From: an uncultured Alphaproteobacteria bacterium
GTDB lineage: Bacteria; Pseudomonadota; Alphaproteobacteria; CAAHEQ01; UBA3637
Assembly: GCA_949286465.1 (NCBI GenBank)
Contig: CASECI010000001.1
Span: forward strand, 1-34,809
Reading direction: 5' to 3'
Length of the DNA stretch: 34,809 bases
Position numbers and translations under genes: made by a program. A model generated the notes under the pieces. That model searched no databases. It was not told where the DNA came from and saw nothing but the letters and a program-made list of their open reading frames with translations. Of this stretch, positions 1-8,806 are shown in pieces. The stretch's first letter is position 1, and each line of letters starts with the position of its first letter.

Positions 1-587
1 TAGGTTTCATTAGCAGGATTAATGGAATCTGTTAATATATCTTCATCTCTATACATGGCATCTGTTTTGGTATCTAAAATACCGGCAATTGTAATGACTT
101 TATTGACTTTTATATTTCTCATTCGCGTAGCTAAAGATAGAGCGATAGCGGCTCCACCATCATAACCAACAAATTCGATTTCTTTTAAGTTATATTTTTT
201 TTGCCAAGTTTGTATGACTTCTTTCATTTCTTCAATAACCTCAGGAGCATATTTACCTTCTTCCCAGACAACAGGCTTACATACATCTTGCTCTATGAAG
301 TAACAAGGGCGTCCTAAATAGGCAATAGAATCAGAATTATCTTTTAAAGCAAGTTGCATAGCAACATTATTATACATTTTAGGTTTTTTTGTTATAAAAC
401 CTGTTGTATAAGCATTTCCATCAATATAAATGCGTAATTTCTTAAAAGGTTTAACATTTTTACGCCAAGTCGCTATAGTGATATTTTTTGTTCGGATAGG
501 TTGATATGTAAAGCCATCCATTTTGGGCGTAGAACTGCATGCAGTTAAAAGAAATGCAGATATTAGATAAAGAAGAATGTTTTTCAT
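1..587 (-). CDS. Lipoprotein with alpha/beta-hydrolase fold, 3' end outside window
   Basis: The gene reads leftwards off the window edge, so only about 195 residues are seen. It opens with a lipoprotein signal: a short basic start, a hydrophobic stretch and the lipobox LTAC with the acylated Cys at residue 17, so the product should sit in the envelope. The body has the look of serine-hydrolase-like lipoproteins, including YLGRPCYF, a W..GKYAPEVI stretch and a strand-turn-helix FVGYDGGA. In the hydrolase fold that turn is normally G-x-S-x-G; here the nucleophile position is Asp (codon GAT), so ordinary serine chemistry is unlikely. The ATG overlaps the addA stop as ATGA, which indicates translational coupling at the end of the pepN-addA operon. 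Substrate is unknown. Family assignment is from remembered sequence patterns only. Confidence 0.75.
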   Translation of the reverse strand, partial: MKNILLYLISAFLLTACSSTPKMDGFTYQPIRTKNITIATWRKNVKPFKKLRIYIDGNAYTTGFITKKPKMYNNVAMQLALKDNSDSIAYLGRPCYFIEQDVCKPVVWEEGKYAPEVIEEMKEVIQTWQKKYNLKEIEFVGYDGGAAIALSLATRMRNIKVNKVITIAGILDTKTDAMYRDEDILTDSINPANET

Positions 588-3500
588 ACAACCTCCATTA
601 GGGATAAATTTTCTGTCCACAATAAATAACATATAATATTTTTATCTGGAAAAATATTTTTTAGCAAGCTTTTATATGCAGCCATTTGTTGAATATATAT
701 AGCTGGAATATCTTGAGGATGTTCAGGAGGCGTTTTATTTGTTTTGTAGTCTATAATTAAAACATCTTGATCTGTAACGACAAGTCGATCGACCTGACCG
801 GATACGATAAAACCATTTACTTCCCCAATGATAGGAACCTCTGCAAGAGAATTATTAGAAAATAATGGTTTTAAAGAAGGTGTTTCCAAAAGTTGTAATA
901 AAGTGTCTGGAATTTGAATATCTTCAGGTATAGCTTTTTTGAGCCAAGCTTTTCGATTTTCAGTTGGCAATGTAGGAAGTATTTGTAGAGCTTTATGAAT
1001 ATATGTTCCTCTTCGCATGGCATCTTTTTGAGCTTCTTTAAGAGGAGAGGGCGAAGCTGGCTCATCTAGACTTGGTTTAGAAGGAGTTAAAGGTTTGGGA
1101 GGTACTGGTTCCTCAGGAGCATCTTTATAAAACCAATCAGGTATTGAAAATAAATTAAAATTTGTTTTTTGAGGATGAAGTTTATTTTTAGAAATCTTTG
1201 TTTGTTCGCAAGATAAGGTTGTAATGCTATCAGCTTTATATTGAGGGAGACTTTGAGCGATTAAATCATACCAATTCTTTTGTAATGCGTCTTTAGACAT
1301 TTCATATCCACAAATATAAATTCTATCTCTTGCACGTGTTAAGGCTACATATAAAAGTCTATTATATTCCTGTTCTCTCAAATATTTAATTGAATTAATG
1401 AATGTTTCACATGAACTTGATCTAGCTTCTTTATTCGGCACCCATATAGGAATGTTTTGCATCCAAATTAGATTAGGAGTCTTATTAGGCTTATATCTTG
1501 TATCAGGAAGAAAAACAATATTGGATTGAAGTCCTTTAGAACCATGAACTGTCATAATTCTGATAGCATCAGATGCATTTTGTTCTAAATCACGTTTAAT
1601 TTCAATATCGCCACTCGAAAGCCATTTTAAGAAATTTTGTAAAGAAGGAGTATGTGTTTGTTCAAACTGCAAAGCTAAATTTAGGAATTCATCTAATGCT
1701 TCATTAACTTCACTTCCTAAACGTTTAAGAAATGCAGTTCTTCCTCCCATTTTTCCTAGTACATAAGAGTATAATTCAAAAGGAGGAATAGTATCGGTTA
1801 AGTTTAATAGATGGTTTAATTTTTCATATACAATCGGTTTCTTCTTTTTTAGGCTTTCCCATAAAGTTGTTTTTCTTTGATAGGCAACATCAAAGAGTTC
1901 TTCTTCTGTTAGTCCGCAAAGAGGACTTTTTAAAATCTCGGCTAATTTTAAATCATCGTCAGGAAGTAAGAGAAAAGAACCTAAAGAAATTAAATCCATG
2001 ACTGCAATATGATTTGTCAAAACGAGTCTATCTACACCGGCAACAGGAATATGCTTTTCTTTAAGAGCTCGAACCAAGTCAAAAAGGAATTGATTTCTGT
2101 GCTGAAGAAGAATCATGATATCTCCTGCACAAATAGGTCTATTTTGTGACTCTAGTATTTCATTCCCAATCATTTGTTGTATACGGGTAGCTATTTTCTT
2201 AGCTAACCTAACAGATGCACTCGGTGCATTTTCTTGCAGAAGAGGAAGTTGCCAATCTTCTGCATCTTGATTTTTTTCTTGTTTCTCTAGGGGCCAGATT
2301 TCTATTCTTCCAGCTTCTCCAGTTCTATAGGGGAGATGAATAGCTTTTTCTCCTTGATGTAAAATACCTGAGGATGCTTGTTGATTTTGAAGTAAAAGAT
2401 TAACTAAGTCTAGAACAGCTTGAGTTGAGCGAAAGGATATGTTTAAAGGAACTCTTTTAAATTCATTTTGAGAACCTTCTATCTTATCTTTGAAATAAGT
2501 ATACATTTTTTCAAATTCCTGAGGATCTGCTCCTTGGAAACTATAAATAGATTGCTTTTTATCTCCTACAACGAATAAAGTTCTTAATACTTCACTTTTT
2601 GTTTCTCCACTAAAGAAATCTTCGCTCAGTTTACGAATAATAGCCCATTGATCTGGGCTTGTATCTTGAGCTTCATCAACAAGAATGTGATCTATTCCTC
2701 CATCTAATTTAAACAAAACCCAAGACGCCATATCAGACTCTTCAAGAAGTTGTCTTGTTTGGAGAATTAAATCATCATAATCTAATACGCCTTTCTCATC
2801 TTTTATTTTTTTATATTGATTTAAAATGTTAAAGGCGAGTATAAGAAACGCGGCTGTTGCATCAGCTGTTTTTAGTGCTTTAATTTTATCTAAGACGTCC
2901 AGAATTGATTGAGCTGTTTTTAAGTCTTCTGGTTTTAATTTTTTTCGAATTTCTCTATCCTTAGTAAGATATTGATCCAGAAAGTTTTCCCAATCATCCC
3001 CATTATAAATAGATTTTTGCAAATCAACAATAGTTGTCCCAGGAGTTATATTTAATTGTTGATAAACCTTATTGATAAGTGAGGTTAAACTTTGATGGGC
3101 ATCTAATAAACGTTTAAACCTATTACGTTCATCATCAAAGTTTTTCATGAGCTCAACAAAACTTTTTTCGTTCATATAATTAGAAATAATCTTCATTTGA
3201 GGAGCAAAAGATAAATCTTTTAAACATTCAGAAATCGCTTGTTTCATATATAAGTGACTATCTTTATCATCAAGTACATCAAAAGAAGGGGATAATCCAG
3301 CCTCAAGAGGGAAACGTTTTAATAGGCTTTGGCAGAAACTATGAATAGTCATAATTTTCATGCCCCCCTTTACATCAAGGAGTTTAGCAAACAATTGTTG
3401 AGCTAAAGTTAAGTATTCAGGATCGAAATCATCTCCCTTAAGGTTAATCAGTTCTTTAGTAAGTTCTGTGTCATCGAGAATAGTCCATTTTCTTAAGATA

Positions 3501-3721
3501 TCAGATAAACGATTAGCCATTTCAGCTGCAGCTGTTTTAGTAAAGGTTAAACATAATATTTTTTCTGGCGGATAGTTATTCAATAATAAATTTAAAACAC
3601 GATCTGTAAGAACTTTTGTTTTTCCAGAACCTGCGGATGCAGACACCCATGCAGAAACATACGGAGAACTTGCTTGTCGTTGTGCTTGATTAGCAATAGA
3701 GATAGCATCTACTTGATTCAT
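584..3721 (-). CDS. addA: Double-strand break repair helicase-nuclease AddA
   Basis: AddA is the motor and nuclease subunit of the AddAB complex, which unwinds and resects double-strand ends up to a Chi-like site and prepares them for RecA. The 1045-residue protein has a UvrD/PcrA-type helicase core: Walker A ASAGSGKT at residues 28-35, a TIHSFC box near 125-130, the DEAQD Walker B at 349-353 and a late YVALTRARDR motif VI. The C-terminus carries a RecB-like PD-(D/E)xK nuclease with VDRL at 977-980 and IIDYK with the catalytic D-Y-K at 991-993, so both activities look intact. It is a little shorter than many AddA proteins. Its ATG directly abuts the addB stop, as expected for an obligate heterodimer made from one transcript. 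Confidence 0.97.
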   Translation of the reverse strand: MNQVDAISIANQAQRQASSPYVSAWVSASAGSGKTKVLTDRVLNLLLNNYPPEKILCLTFTKTAAAEMANRLSDILRKWTILDDTELTKELINLKGDDFDPEYLTLAQQLFAKLLDVKGGMKIMTIHSFCQSLLKRFPLEAGLSPSFDVLDDKDSHLYMKQAISECLKDLSFAPQMKIISNYMNEKSFVELMKNFDDERNRFKRLLDAHQSLTSLINKVYQQLNITPGTTIVDLQKSIYNGDDWENFLDQYLTKDREIRKKLKPEDLKTAQSILDVLDKIKALKTADATAAFLILAFNILNQYKKIKDEKGVLDYDDLILQTRQLLEESDMASWVLFKLDGGIDHILVDEAQDTSPDQWAIIRKLSEDFFSGETKSEVLRTLFVVGDKKQSIYSFQGADPQEFEKMYTYFKDKIEGSQNEFKRVPLNISFRSTQAVLDLVNLLLQNQQASSGILHQGEKAIHLPYRTGEAGRIEIWPLEKQEKNQDAEDWQLPLLQENAPSASVRLAKKIATRIQQMIGNEILESQNRPICAGDIMILLQHRNQFLFDLVRALKEKHIPVAGVDRLVLTNHIAVMDLISLGSFLLLPDDDLKLAEILKSPLCGLTEEELFDVAYQRKTTLWESLKKKKPIVYEKLNHLLNLTDTIPPFELYSYVLGKMGGRTAFLKRLGSEVNEALDEFLNLALQFEQTHTPSLQNFLKWLSSGDIEIKRDLEQNASDAIRIMTVHGSKGLQSNIVFLPDTRYKPNKTPNLIWMQNIPIWVPNKEARSSSCETFINSIKYLREQEYNRLLYVALTRARDRIYICGYEMSKDALQKNWYDLIAQSLPQYKADSITTLSCEQTKISKNKLHPQKTNFNLFSIPDWFYKDAPEEPVPPKPLTPSKPSLDEPASPSPLKEAQKDAMRRGTYIHKALQILPTLPTENRKAWLKKAIPEDIQIPDTLLQLLETPSLKPLFSNNSLAEVPIIGEVNGFIVSGQVDRLVVTDQDVLIIDYKTNKTPPEHPQDIPAIYIQQMAAYKSLLKNIFPDKNIICYLLWTENLSLMEVV

Positions 3722-6532
3722 TTATGTATCCTCCTCATCAGAGTTCATCCATTCAGGTAATCGTTCTAAATGCTCATAATCATTATAAGTTAATTTTTTA
3801 CTTTTAGGACAGGAAGTGTATGGTGTTTCTTTATTTTCAAAACATTCAATTAACTTTTGTAATCCGTACATAGCTTTTTCAATAAGTTCATCTGGGTTGA
3901 GTTTATTTTTCTTATTAATAATTGCTTTAACTTCTCCACCTTTTTGTGTCCCAGTTAAGCGCCAATATGTTAAATTATCAATAATAACATTATCCTGATG
4001 AGGAATATTAGGAAATGCATTTTGTTTTAAAAGAGCCCCTTCCAGGACGAGCTGAGGACTTTCACCTTTCTTCACTTCACTAGAGGAAGGAGGTGTACCT
4101 GTTTTATAATCGATAATTTCTGCATGATTGCCATTATAAATATCGATGCGATCTGCTTTCCCTGTAAGTTCAAAAGTTTTGCCATTTGATAAAGGAATAA
4201 GAAGGCTTCCTTTTTCTTCTAGATAAAAGTGTGGGTTAGATTTCAATCGTTCTTTTTGTTGTTGAATAAACCAAACAGCCAACCTTTCAAATTTAGGTTT
4301 CCAAAAGGCTAACAGAGCAGGCGTAAAACCAACTTTCTCAAAAGCCTTATTTCCTAAATCAAGTAAGACATTGATATCTGCGCAAGGAGGCGTTATTTTT
4401 AGGAATTCTTCCAAAGCCTTATGAATCGCGATGCCATAATCTTTCAAGGAAAGCTCTTCATCGAGATTGTTTAGCTTTTTTAAATCCAGAATAAACCGAG
4501 CATAAATAGAGTAGGGATCTTTCATCCATTCTTCAACTCTTGTAATAGAAAGTCGCTTTGGTCTAGCCTCTACGGGAGGCGTGGGCATTGGCCGGGTCGG
4601 TATTTCTTGTGCATCAATTGATTGTAACGCAGAAACGAAATTTTCTTCTTCTTGAGGTAATGTTAAGTTGGATATTCCTAATAAGGCTTCGATTCGAGAA
4701 AACCAACGAGAAGGTATAGTTGGCGTACCATCTTGTTTTAATGAACGCGTAATAATGACTTCTTTCGTCATCATTAGATGAGCAAAATCATGAGCCAGAA
4801 TACCAATTTTTTCTTCTGGTAACGGTAATCCACAAGAAGCCCGCATTGGGCGACTAAACCAAGGATCGGCTTCGATTGTCTGAGGCCATGTTCCTTCATT
4901 CATCCCGCCAATAATAACAAGATCTGGATGTTGCAGTCGAGCTTCAATAGGTCCTAGTATATCTAATCTTGGATGCATTCCATAAAGAGGCCGAACATTA
5001 ACATTCATAAATAAGGCATTGAGAAAAGAAGGATAATGCATAGGAAGAATAAAAGATTGATCATTGATGTAATTTTGAATTTCAGTTAATAAAAGTGCCG
5101 CTTGCTCACCTTCTTCTTTACCCCATAACCGTTCTTTTCCTGTTCTGTCTGTTGTTTGAGCTAATTCTTCTGCAACCTTTAAGTGTTCTTTTAAAATTGT
5201 CTCTAATCGAACGGGAGCTGAATTTTTAAAGAAAGTAAAGAAACTCTCTAAGTTTGTTTTTAATTGAGGTTCCAAGGGAATGTTTTGTTCACGCGCTGAT
5301 TTTTCCCAGTCTCTTACTTTTAATTTCAACATACCAATAGCCTCTCCATCTGTCGAGAGAGGATGTTTTAATAAGGCTAATAAAGAATTATCGGTTCTTT
5401 CTTGAGCTGCATTTGCCAGTAATAGAAGATAAGAACCAATGGGTGTCTTCGCTAAAGGTGTTCCGGCGGAATCATCTAAGATAATATTCCATCGTTTCAT
5501 TTCACTAATGACGCGTCTACTTAAGTTTCTGTCAGTTGTAACAAGAGCCGCTGTTTTTCCAGGTGTTTCTAAGACTTTTCTGAGTTCAATAGCAATTGTA
5601 AGTGCCTCACTTACAGGGGTAGTACAATTGATAAATCTTATTCCATCTAATACATTTGACTGGAAAGGTTTTATATCTTTCCAAGTATTCGTAGTTTGAG
5701 CAGGTTTAAGACTTTCATGAATAAATCTTTGCCGTTCATTCGACTCGTTTACCCAAGAACAAACTTGTTTTCTGTCGATATCCAAAAAGGTTAAGAGTTT
5801 TTTTAAATGAAATTGCGGATGTGTTTCATCAATAGCTTCCCAATCTTCATCACTTATTAAAGTGTTTAAATCGGGAATAATGATATGACCATTCGGTAGT
5901 TGATTGACTGCTTTTAGGAATCTTTCTAAACAAGGAGTTCCTCCTGTAAAGCCGACAGCATAAATATTTTCTTTCGGTGGATTTTTTTGCCATTCATTGA
6001 TTTGAGAATCAATAATACGAACATAACGTTCTCCCGGATCAATGAGATTTTTTTCCGCTAAAATTTGAGGCCAAAATTCTCTAATAATATCCAAAAACAT
6101 TAAAGTTTGTTGCCAGTGCTTAGCATACACATCTGGAACGATATTATCTAGACAATTCAAAGAAATTTCATATTGATGCATTTCGTCTAAGAGATGAGCT
6201 AAAGAAGCCGCCAGTTGAAATGCTTTGTCCGGAGATAAATTATGACGTTGCTGGCAAAGGCGCATTAATAAAAACTGTCTTTCTAAAGGGGAAATACTAT
6301 TAGGAATGTCTGGATTATCTGTATCCATATCATATAATGCCACCATTTTAGGAAGCATCATCGTTTGCCCATTGCTCTGTCTTAAAAAGGCGTCTTTTAT
6401 AGTTTTAATAGCTCTTTTTGTTGGAAGAAAAATTTGAATTCTAGATAACCCCCAGATAGAATCTTGTTCTTTTATAAGTTTATCTGTGAAGATATCAGCA
6501 AAAGAATGAACAGAGGAAATTGTGCTAATCAT
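3722..6532 (-). CDS. addB: Double-strand break repair protein AddB
   Basis: This is the partner of AddA. AddB subunits carry a helicase-like fold without ATPase motifs, used for Chi-like recognition, and a second nuclease domain. The 936-residue sequence shows both: the N-terminal FLPTKRAIKTI region lacks a GKT Walker A, and the C-terminal nuclease has GKADRID followed by EIIDYKTGTPP with D-Y-K at 808-810. The Firmicute-type four-cysteine iron-sulphur cluster is not present; only one Cys lies in the last 130 residues. That matches the alphaproteobacterial form. The start overlaps the end of the upstream kinase gene by 8 nt, and the stop TAA is immediately followed by the addA ATG. Confidence 0.96.
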   Translation of the reverse strand: MISTISSVHSFADIFTDKLIKEQDSIWGLSRIQIFLPTKRAIKTIKDAFLRQSNGQTMMLPKMVALYDMDTDNPDIPNSISPLERQFLLMRLCQQRHNLSPDKAFQLAASLAHLLDEMHQYEISLNCLDNIVPDVYAKHWQQTLMFLDIIREFWPQILAEKNLIDPGERYVRIIDSQINEWQKNPPKENIYAVGFTGGTPCLERFLKAVNQLPNGHIIIPDLNTLISDEDWEAIDETHPQFHLKKLLTFLDIDRKQVCSWVNESNERQRFIHESLKPAQTTNTWKDIKPFQSNVLDGIRFINCTTPVSEALTIAIELRKVLETPGKTAALVTTDRNLSRRVISEMKRWNIILDDSAGTPLAKTPIGSYLLLLANAAQERTDNSLLALLKHPLSTDGEAIGMLKLKVRDWEKSAREQNIPLEPQLKTNLESFFTFFKNSAPVRLETILKEHLKVAEELAQTTDRTGKERLWGKEEGEQAALLLTEIQNYINDQSFILPMHYPSFLNALFMNVNVRPLYGMHPRLDILGPIEARLQHPDLVIIGGMNEGTWPQTIEADPWFSRPMRASCGLPLPEEKIGILAHDFAHLMMTKEVIITRSLKQDGTPTIPSRWFSRIEALLGISNLTLPQEEENFVSALQSIDAQEIPTRPMPTPPVEARPKRLSITRVEEWMKDPYSIYARFILDLKKLNNLDEELSLKDYGIAIHKALEEFLKITPPCADINVLLDLGNKAFEKVGFTPALLAFWKPKFERLAVWFIQQQKERLKSNPHFYLEEKGSLLIPLSNGKTFELTGKADRIDIYNGNHAEIIDYKTGTPPSSSEVKKGESPQLVLEGALLKQNAFPNIPHQDNVIIDNLTYWRLTGTQKGGEVKAIINKKNKLNPDELIEKAMYGLQKLIECFENKETPYTSCPKSKKLTYNDYEHLERLPEWMNSDEEDT

Positions 6533-7514
6533 TTACTTCCTCTGGAAAGATGTGAGGAAGCGTATGGTAAAACCAATCTTTTAACTCCTTTAAATAAGGT
6601 TGCTCAAGATGTTGTTCTAATAAACCATATACATGAGGAAGATGCTTTAAATAACCCGGTTTGTTGTCTCTTTGACAGAGACGAACAAAGAAGCCTAGTA
6701 CACGTAAATGACGTTTTGCCGCAAGAATATGATAAGAACGCATAAATGTATCTTTTTCTTTCGGATTGATTTCTTTTAAGTAACAACTCATGAGTTCATT
6801 TCTCAAGTCATCATTCATCGGGCGTCTAGCATCTTCTAATAGAGAAACTAAGTCATAAGAGAATGGTCCTATTCGAGCGTCCTGAAAATCTAAAATGCCA
6901 CAAGATTGGATACCAGAGCGATTTAATCGCATCAAATTATTAATATGAAAATCCCATAGAATTAAACCTTGGTGCGTTTCTAAAGCTAAAGGTATTAATC
7001 TTTTCCAAATCTGAATAAAATCTTTTTTGACAACTTCCTGAGTTTTCCCATGTAAAATATATGGCATAAACCAATCTGTAAAAGTTTCAAGATGTTCAAT
7101 CATTTGGGGTTCTTGATATTTTTGAATTACACAAATATCTTGATAAGGAATAGAACGTAATTTTATGAGTACATTTAAAGCGGCAGAATAGAGTTCTTTT
7201 TCATACGTAGCTGATTGTTTTAATAAAGAGGCATATGTATCGTTTCCAAAATCTTCAAGTAAGAGAAGACCATTTTTTAAGTCTTCATCATAAATAATCG
7301 GAGCACTTAAACCATTTTTAATGAGGATTTTATCAACAATATCAAACTCATAAGGATGCTCAGTTTGAGGAGAATCCATTAAAATATATGATTTGTCATC
7401 TCCTTGTATGCGGGCATAGCGTCTCATAGAAGCATCTTCATTTAGCCACTGAAAAGGTTTGTTAGTTAGATGATTTTTTTCTAAAAAAGCATCTATTAAA
7501 GAATCGGTTGCCAT
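6525..7514 (-). CDS. amgK: AmgK-type sugar-1-kinase (aminoglycoside phosphotransferase fold)
   Basis: Members of this family phosphorylate the anomeric position of N-acetylmuramic acid (and GlcNAc) in a peptidoglycan recycling route that by-passes GlmU-type synthesis. Kinase landmarks are visible: LWDFHINNL at residues 187-194, with D188 as catalytic base and N193, and ILDFQDARIGPFSYDL with metal-binding D209. The LDFQDA.-GP.SYDL.SLL.DAR pattern is typical of AmgK. I place the start at the ATG at 7514 because AAGGA lies 7-8 nt upstream; an in-frame TTG at 7535 has no comparable site. The gene overlaps tsaE by 19 nt and addB by 8 nt. The MurU nucleotidyltransferase that usually follows amgK in alphaproteobacteria is absent, so the exact role is less certain. 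Confidence 0.82.
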   Translation of the reverse strand: MATDSLIDAFLEKNHLTNKPFQWLNEDASMRRYARIQGDDKSYILMDSPQTEHPYEFDIVDKILIKNGLSAPIIYDEDLKNGLLLLEDFGNDTYASLLKQSATYEKELYSAALNVLIKLRSIPYQDICVIQKYQEPQMIEHLETFTDWFMPYILHGKTQEVVKKDFIQIWKRLIPLALETHQGLILWDFHINNLMRLNRSGIQSCGILDFQDARIGPFSYDLVSLLEDARRPMNDDLRNELMSCYLKEINPKEKDTFMRSYHILAAKRHLRVLGFFVRLCQRDNKPGYLKHLPHVYGLLEQHLEQPYLKELKDWFYHTLPHIFPEEVND

Positions 7515-7960
7515 GTATCTATCCTTTTTTGCCAAGATGAATCCAGAGTGTCGAAAGAGAAGATACGTTTAGTTCCTACGACATCGATATGAATATTTAA
7601 TCGATGAGCAGAGGGGAGTAATGTTCCCATTTTTTCTGGCCATTCTATAAATGTCACAGCATCAATAAATGCATCTTCTATTCCGAGTTCATAAACATCA
7701 TCAGGTTTATCTAACCTATATAAATCAAAATGATAAATTGGAAATTGAGGGGTGTCATATGTTTGAAGTAATGTAAAGGTAGGACTCGGAACGTCTTCTT
7801 GAAGCGAGGTCAAATGTTGAATTAAATGCCTTACAAAAGCTGTTTTCCCTACGCCGAGTGTTCCCCATAAGGCGACAACATCTTTTTTCTCTAAGAGAGA
7901 AGAAAGTGATTTTGCAATTTTCTTAGTATCTTCTTCTGTAATAGCTTCAATTACTTTCAT
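7496..7960 (-). CDS. tsaE: tRNA t6A biosynthesis ATPase TsaE
   Basis: TsaE is the small P-loop ATPase that drives turnover of the TsaB-TsaC-TsaD machinery, which makes N6-threonylcarbamoyladenosine at position 37 of ANN-decoding tRNAs. The 154-residue length is normal for the family. It has Walker A GTLGVGKT at residues 33-40, the PSPTFTLLQTY switch-like segment, IYHFDLYRL and the conserved FIEWPEK region. The neighbouring gene order tsaE-amgK-addB-addA is the usual alphaproteobacterial arrangement except for a missing murU. The ATG overlaps the upstream stop as ATGA. Confidence 0.95.
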   Translation of the reverse strand: MKVIEAITEEDTKKIAKSLSSLLEKKDVVALWGTLGVGKTAFVRHLIQHLTSLQEDVPSPTFTLLQTYDTPQFPIYHFDLYRLDKPDDVYELGIEDAFIDAVTFIEWPEKMGTLLPSAHRLNIHIDVVGTKRIFSFDTLDSSWQKRIDTWQPIL

Positions 7961-8805
7961 TTAAATAATCCTAAAATACCTTTTTTTTCTTCTTGTTGTT
8001 GAGCTTCTTGCATTTTTACTTTGTATCGATAATCCCATGGAGCCGTGAAAGAGCCTTCCCATAAACCAATTTTTTTATCATGTGCTTGTTTCTCATAAGG
8101 AATATAAACCTTTGATTGGCTTCTATCTGCAACTGCCCAGCCATTTGAAACCATAGCAGATCCAACATCTACACCTTCTATAGAACATGTTGCAATATAG
8201 TTTCCAAATCCATCGCCACCTACAGGCGTGCATGTAACAACTTTACGTAAAATAAGCTGCTCTAAGGCTTCTTTTGACATTTCCCCACAAGCATACCGAT
8301 TGCCTCGTCTATCGGTACAATTTTGGACAGGATCTGGTGCATCAATCCCATAGAGTTTAATAAAAGAAGGGCCCATTTGGAAGAAATAACCACTTCGAAC
8401 TTCACTAACTTGTCCAGCAACTTTCTCATGTCCTTGATAACTAGAAATAGATTCAGTCTGTTCTACAACAGCTTCTTCAAGAGTTTGAGGAACTTCTTCT
8501 GTGTCGCTGTCAGTAGAAAATACACTTCCTTCGTTTGATAATAAATTATGAACGACATCTCCACCCCATCCGAAAAGGCGATATCCAAGGTATCCTAGTC
8601 CACATAAACAAGCCAGAATAATAATAAGCTTAAATATAAATCCAAGGGATCTTGGAATAATCCATAAAGCAAATAAGACGACAAGAATTAAAATAGCTCC
8701 GGCTACTTTAGGATTATCTTGAATAAAAGGGTAATTGAAGTAAGCTTTTATTACACCACCGATAATCGTTGCCATTAAAATAAATTTTATAATTATTAAA
8801 CCCAT
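7957..8805 (-). CDS. Membrane-anchored SNase-fold protein with degenerate active site
   Basis: The 282-residue protein has three hydrophobic segments near residues 3-20, 34-50 and 55-76, a low-complexity acidic linker (about 98-125) and a staphylococcal-nuclease-like domain at about 128-262 (IKLYGIDAP, YACG, KIGLWEGSF, APWDYR). Against the family's active-site set, the DGDT segment is absent (VRSGYFF instead), the first arginine is K150, the glutamate after DAP is D158, and the second arginine of the usual YGR is N202 (GFGNYIATC). Only the Asp of GIDAP (D155) is kept. It therefore probably binds something, or is a scaffold, rather than cutting DNA; that is inference. A GGAG site precedes the ATG, and the gene starts one base after pepN ends, so it is operonic with pepN and tsaE. 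Confidence 0.82.
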   Translation of the reverse strand: MGLIIIKFILMATIIGGVIKAYFNYPFIQDNPKVAGAILILVVLFALWIIPRSLGFIFKLIIILACLCGLGYLGYRLFGWGGDVVHNLLSNEGSVFSTDSDTEEVPQTLEEAVVEQTESISSYQGHEKVAGQVSEVRSGYFFQMGPSFIKLYGIDAPDPVQNCTDRRGNRYACGEMSKEALEQLILRKVVTCTPVGGDGFGNYIATCSIEGVDVGSAMVSNGWAVADRSQSKVYIPYEKQAHDKKIGLWEGSFTAPWDYRYKVKMQEAQQQEEKKGILGLFK

Positions 8806-8806
8806 T

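Noticed and set aside
6464-6745. Rightward open frame of 93 codons across the addB/amgK junction
   Set aside because: It runs antisense to two well-supported genes, has no ribosome binding site and its protein resembles nothing; it is a shadow of the opposite strand.
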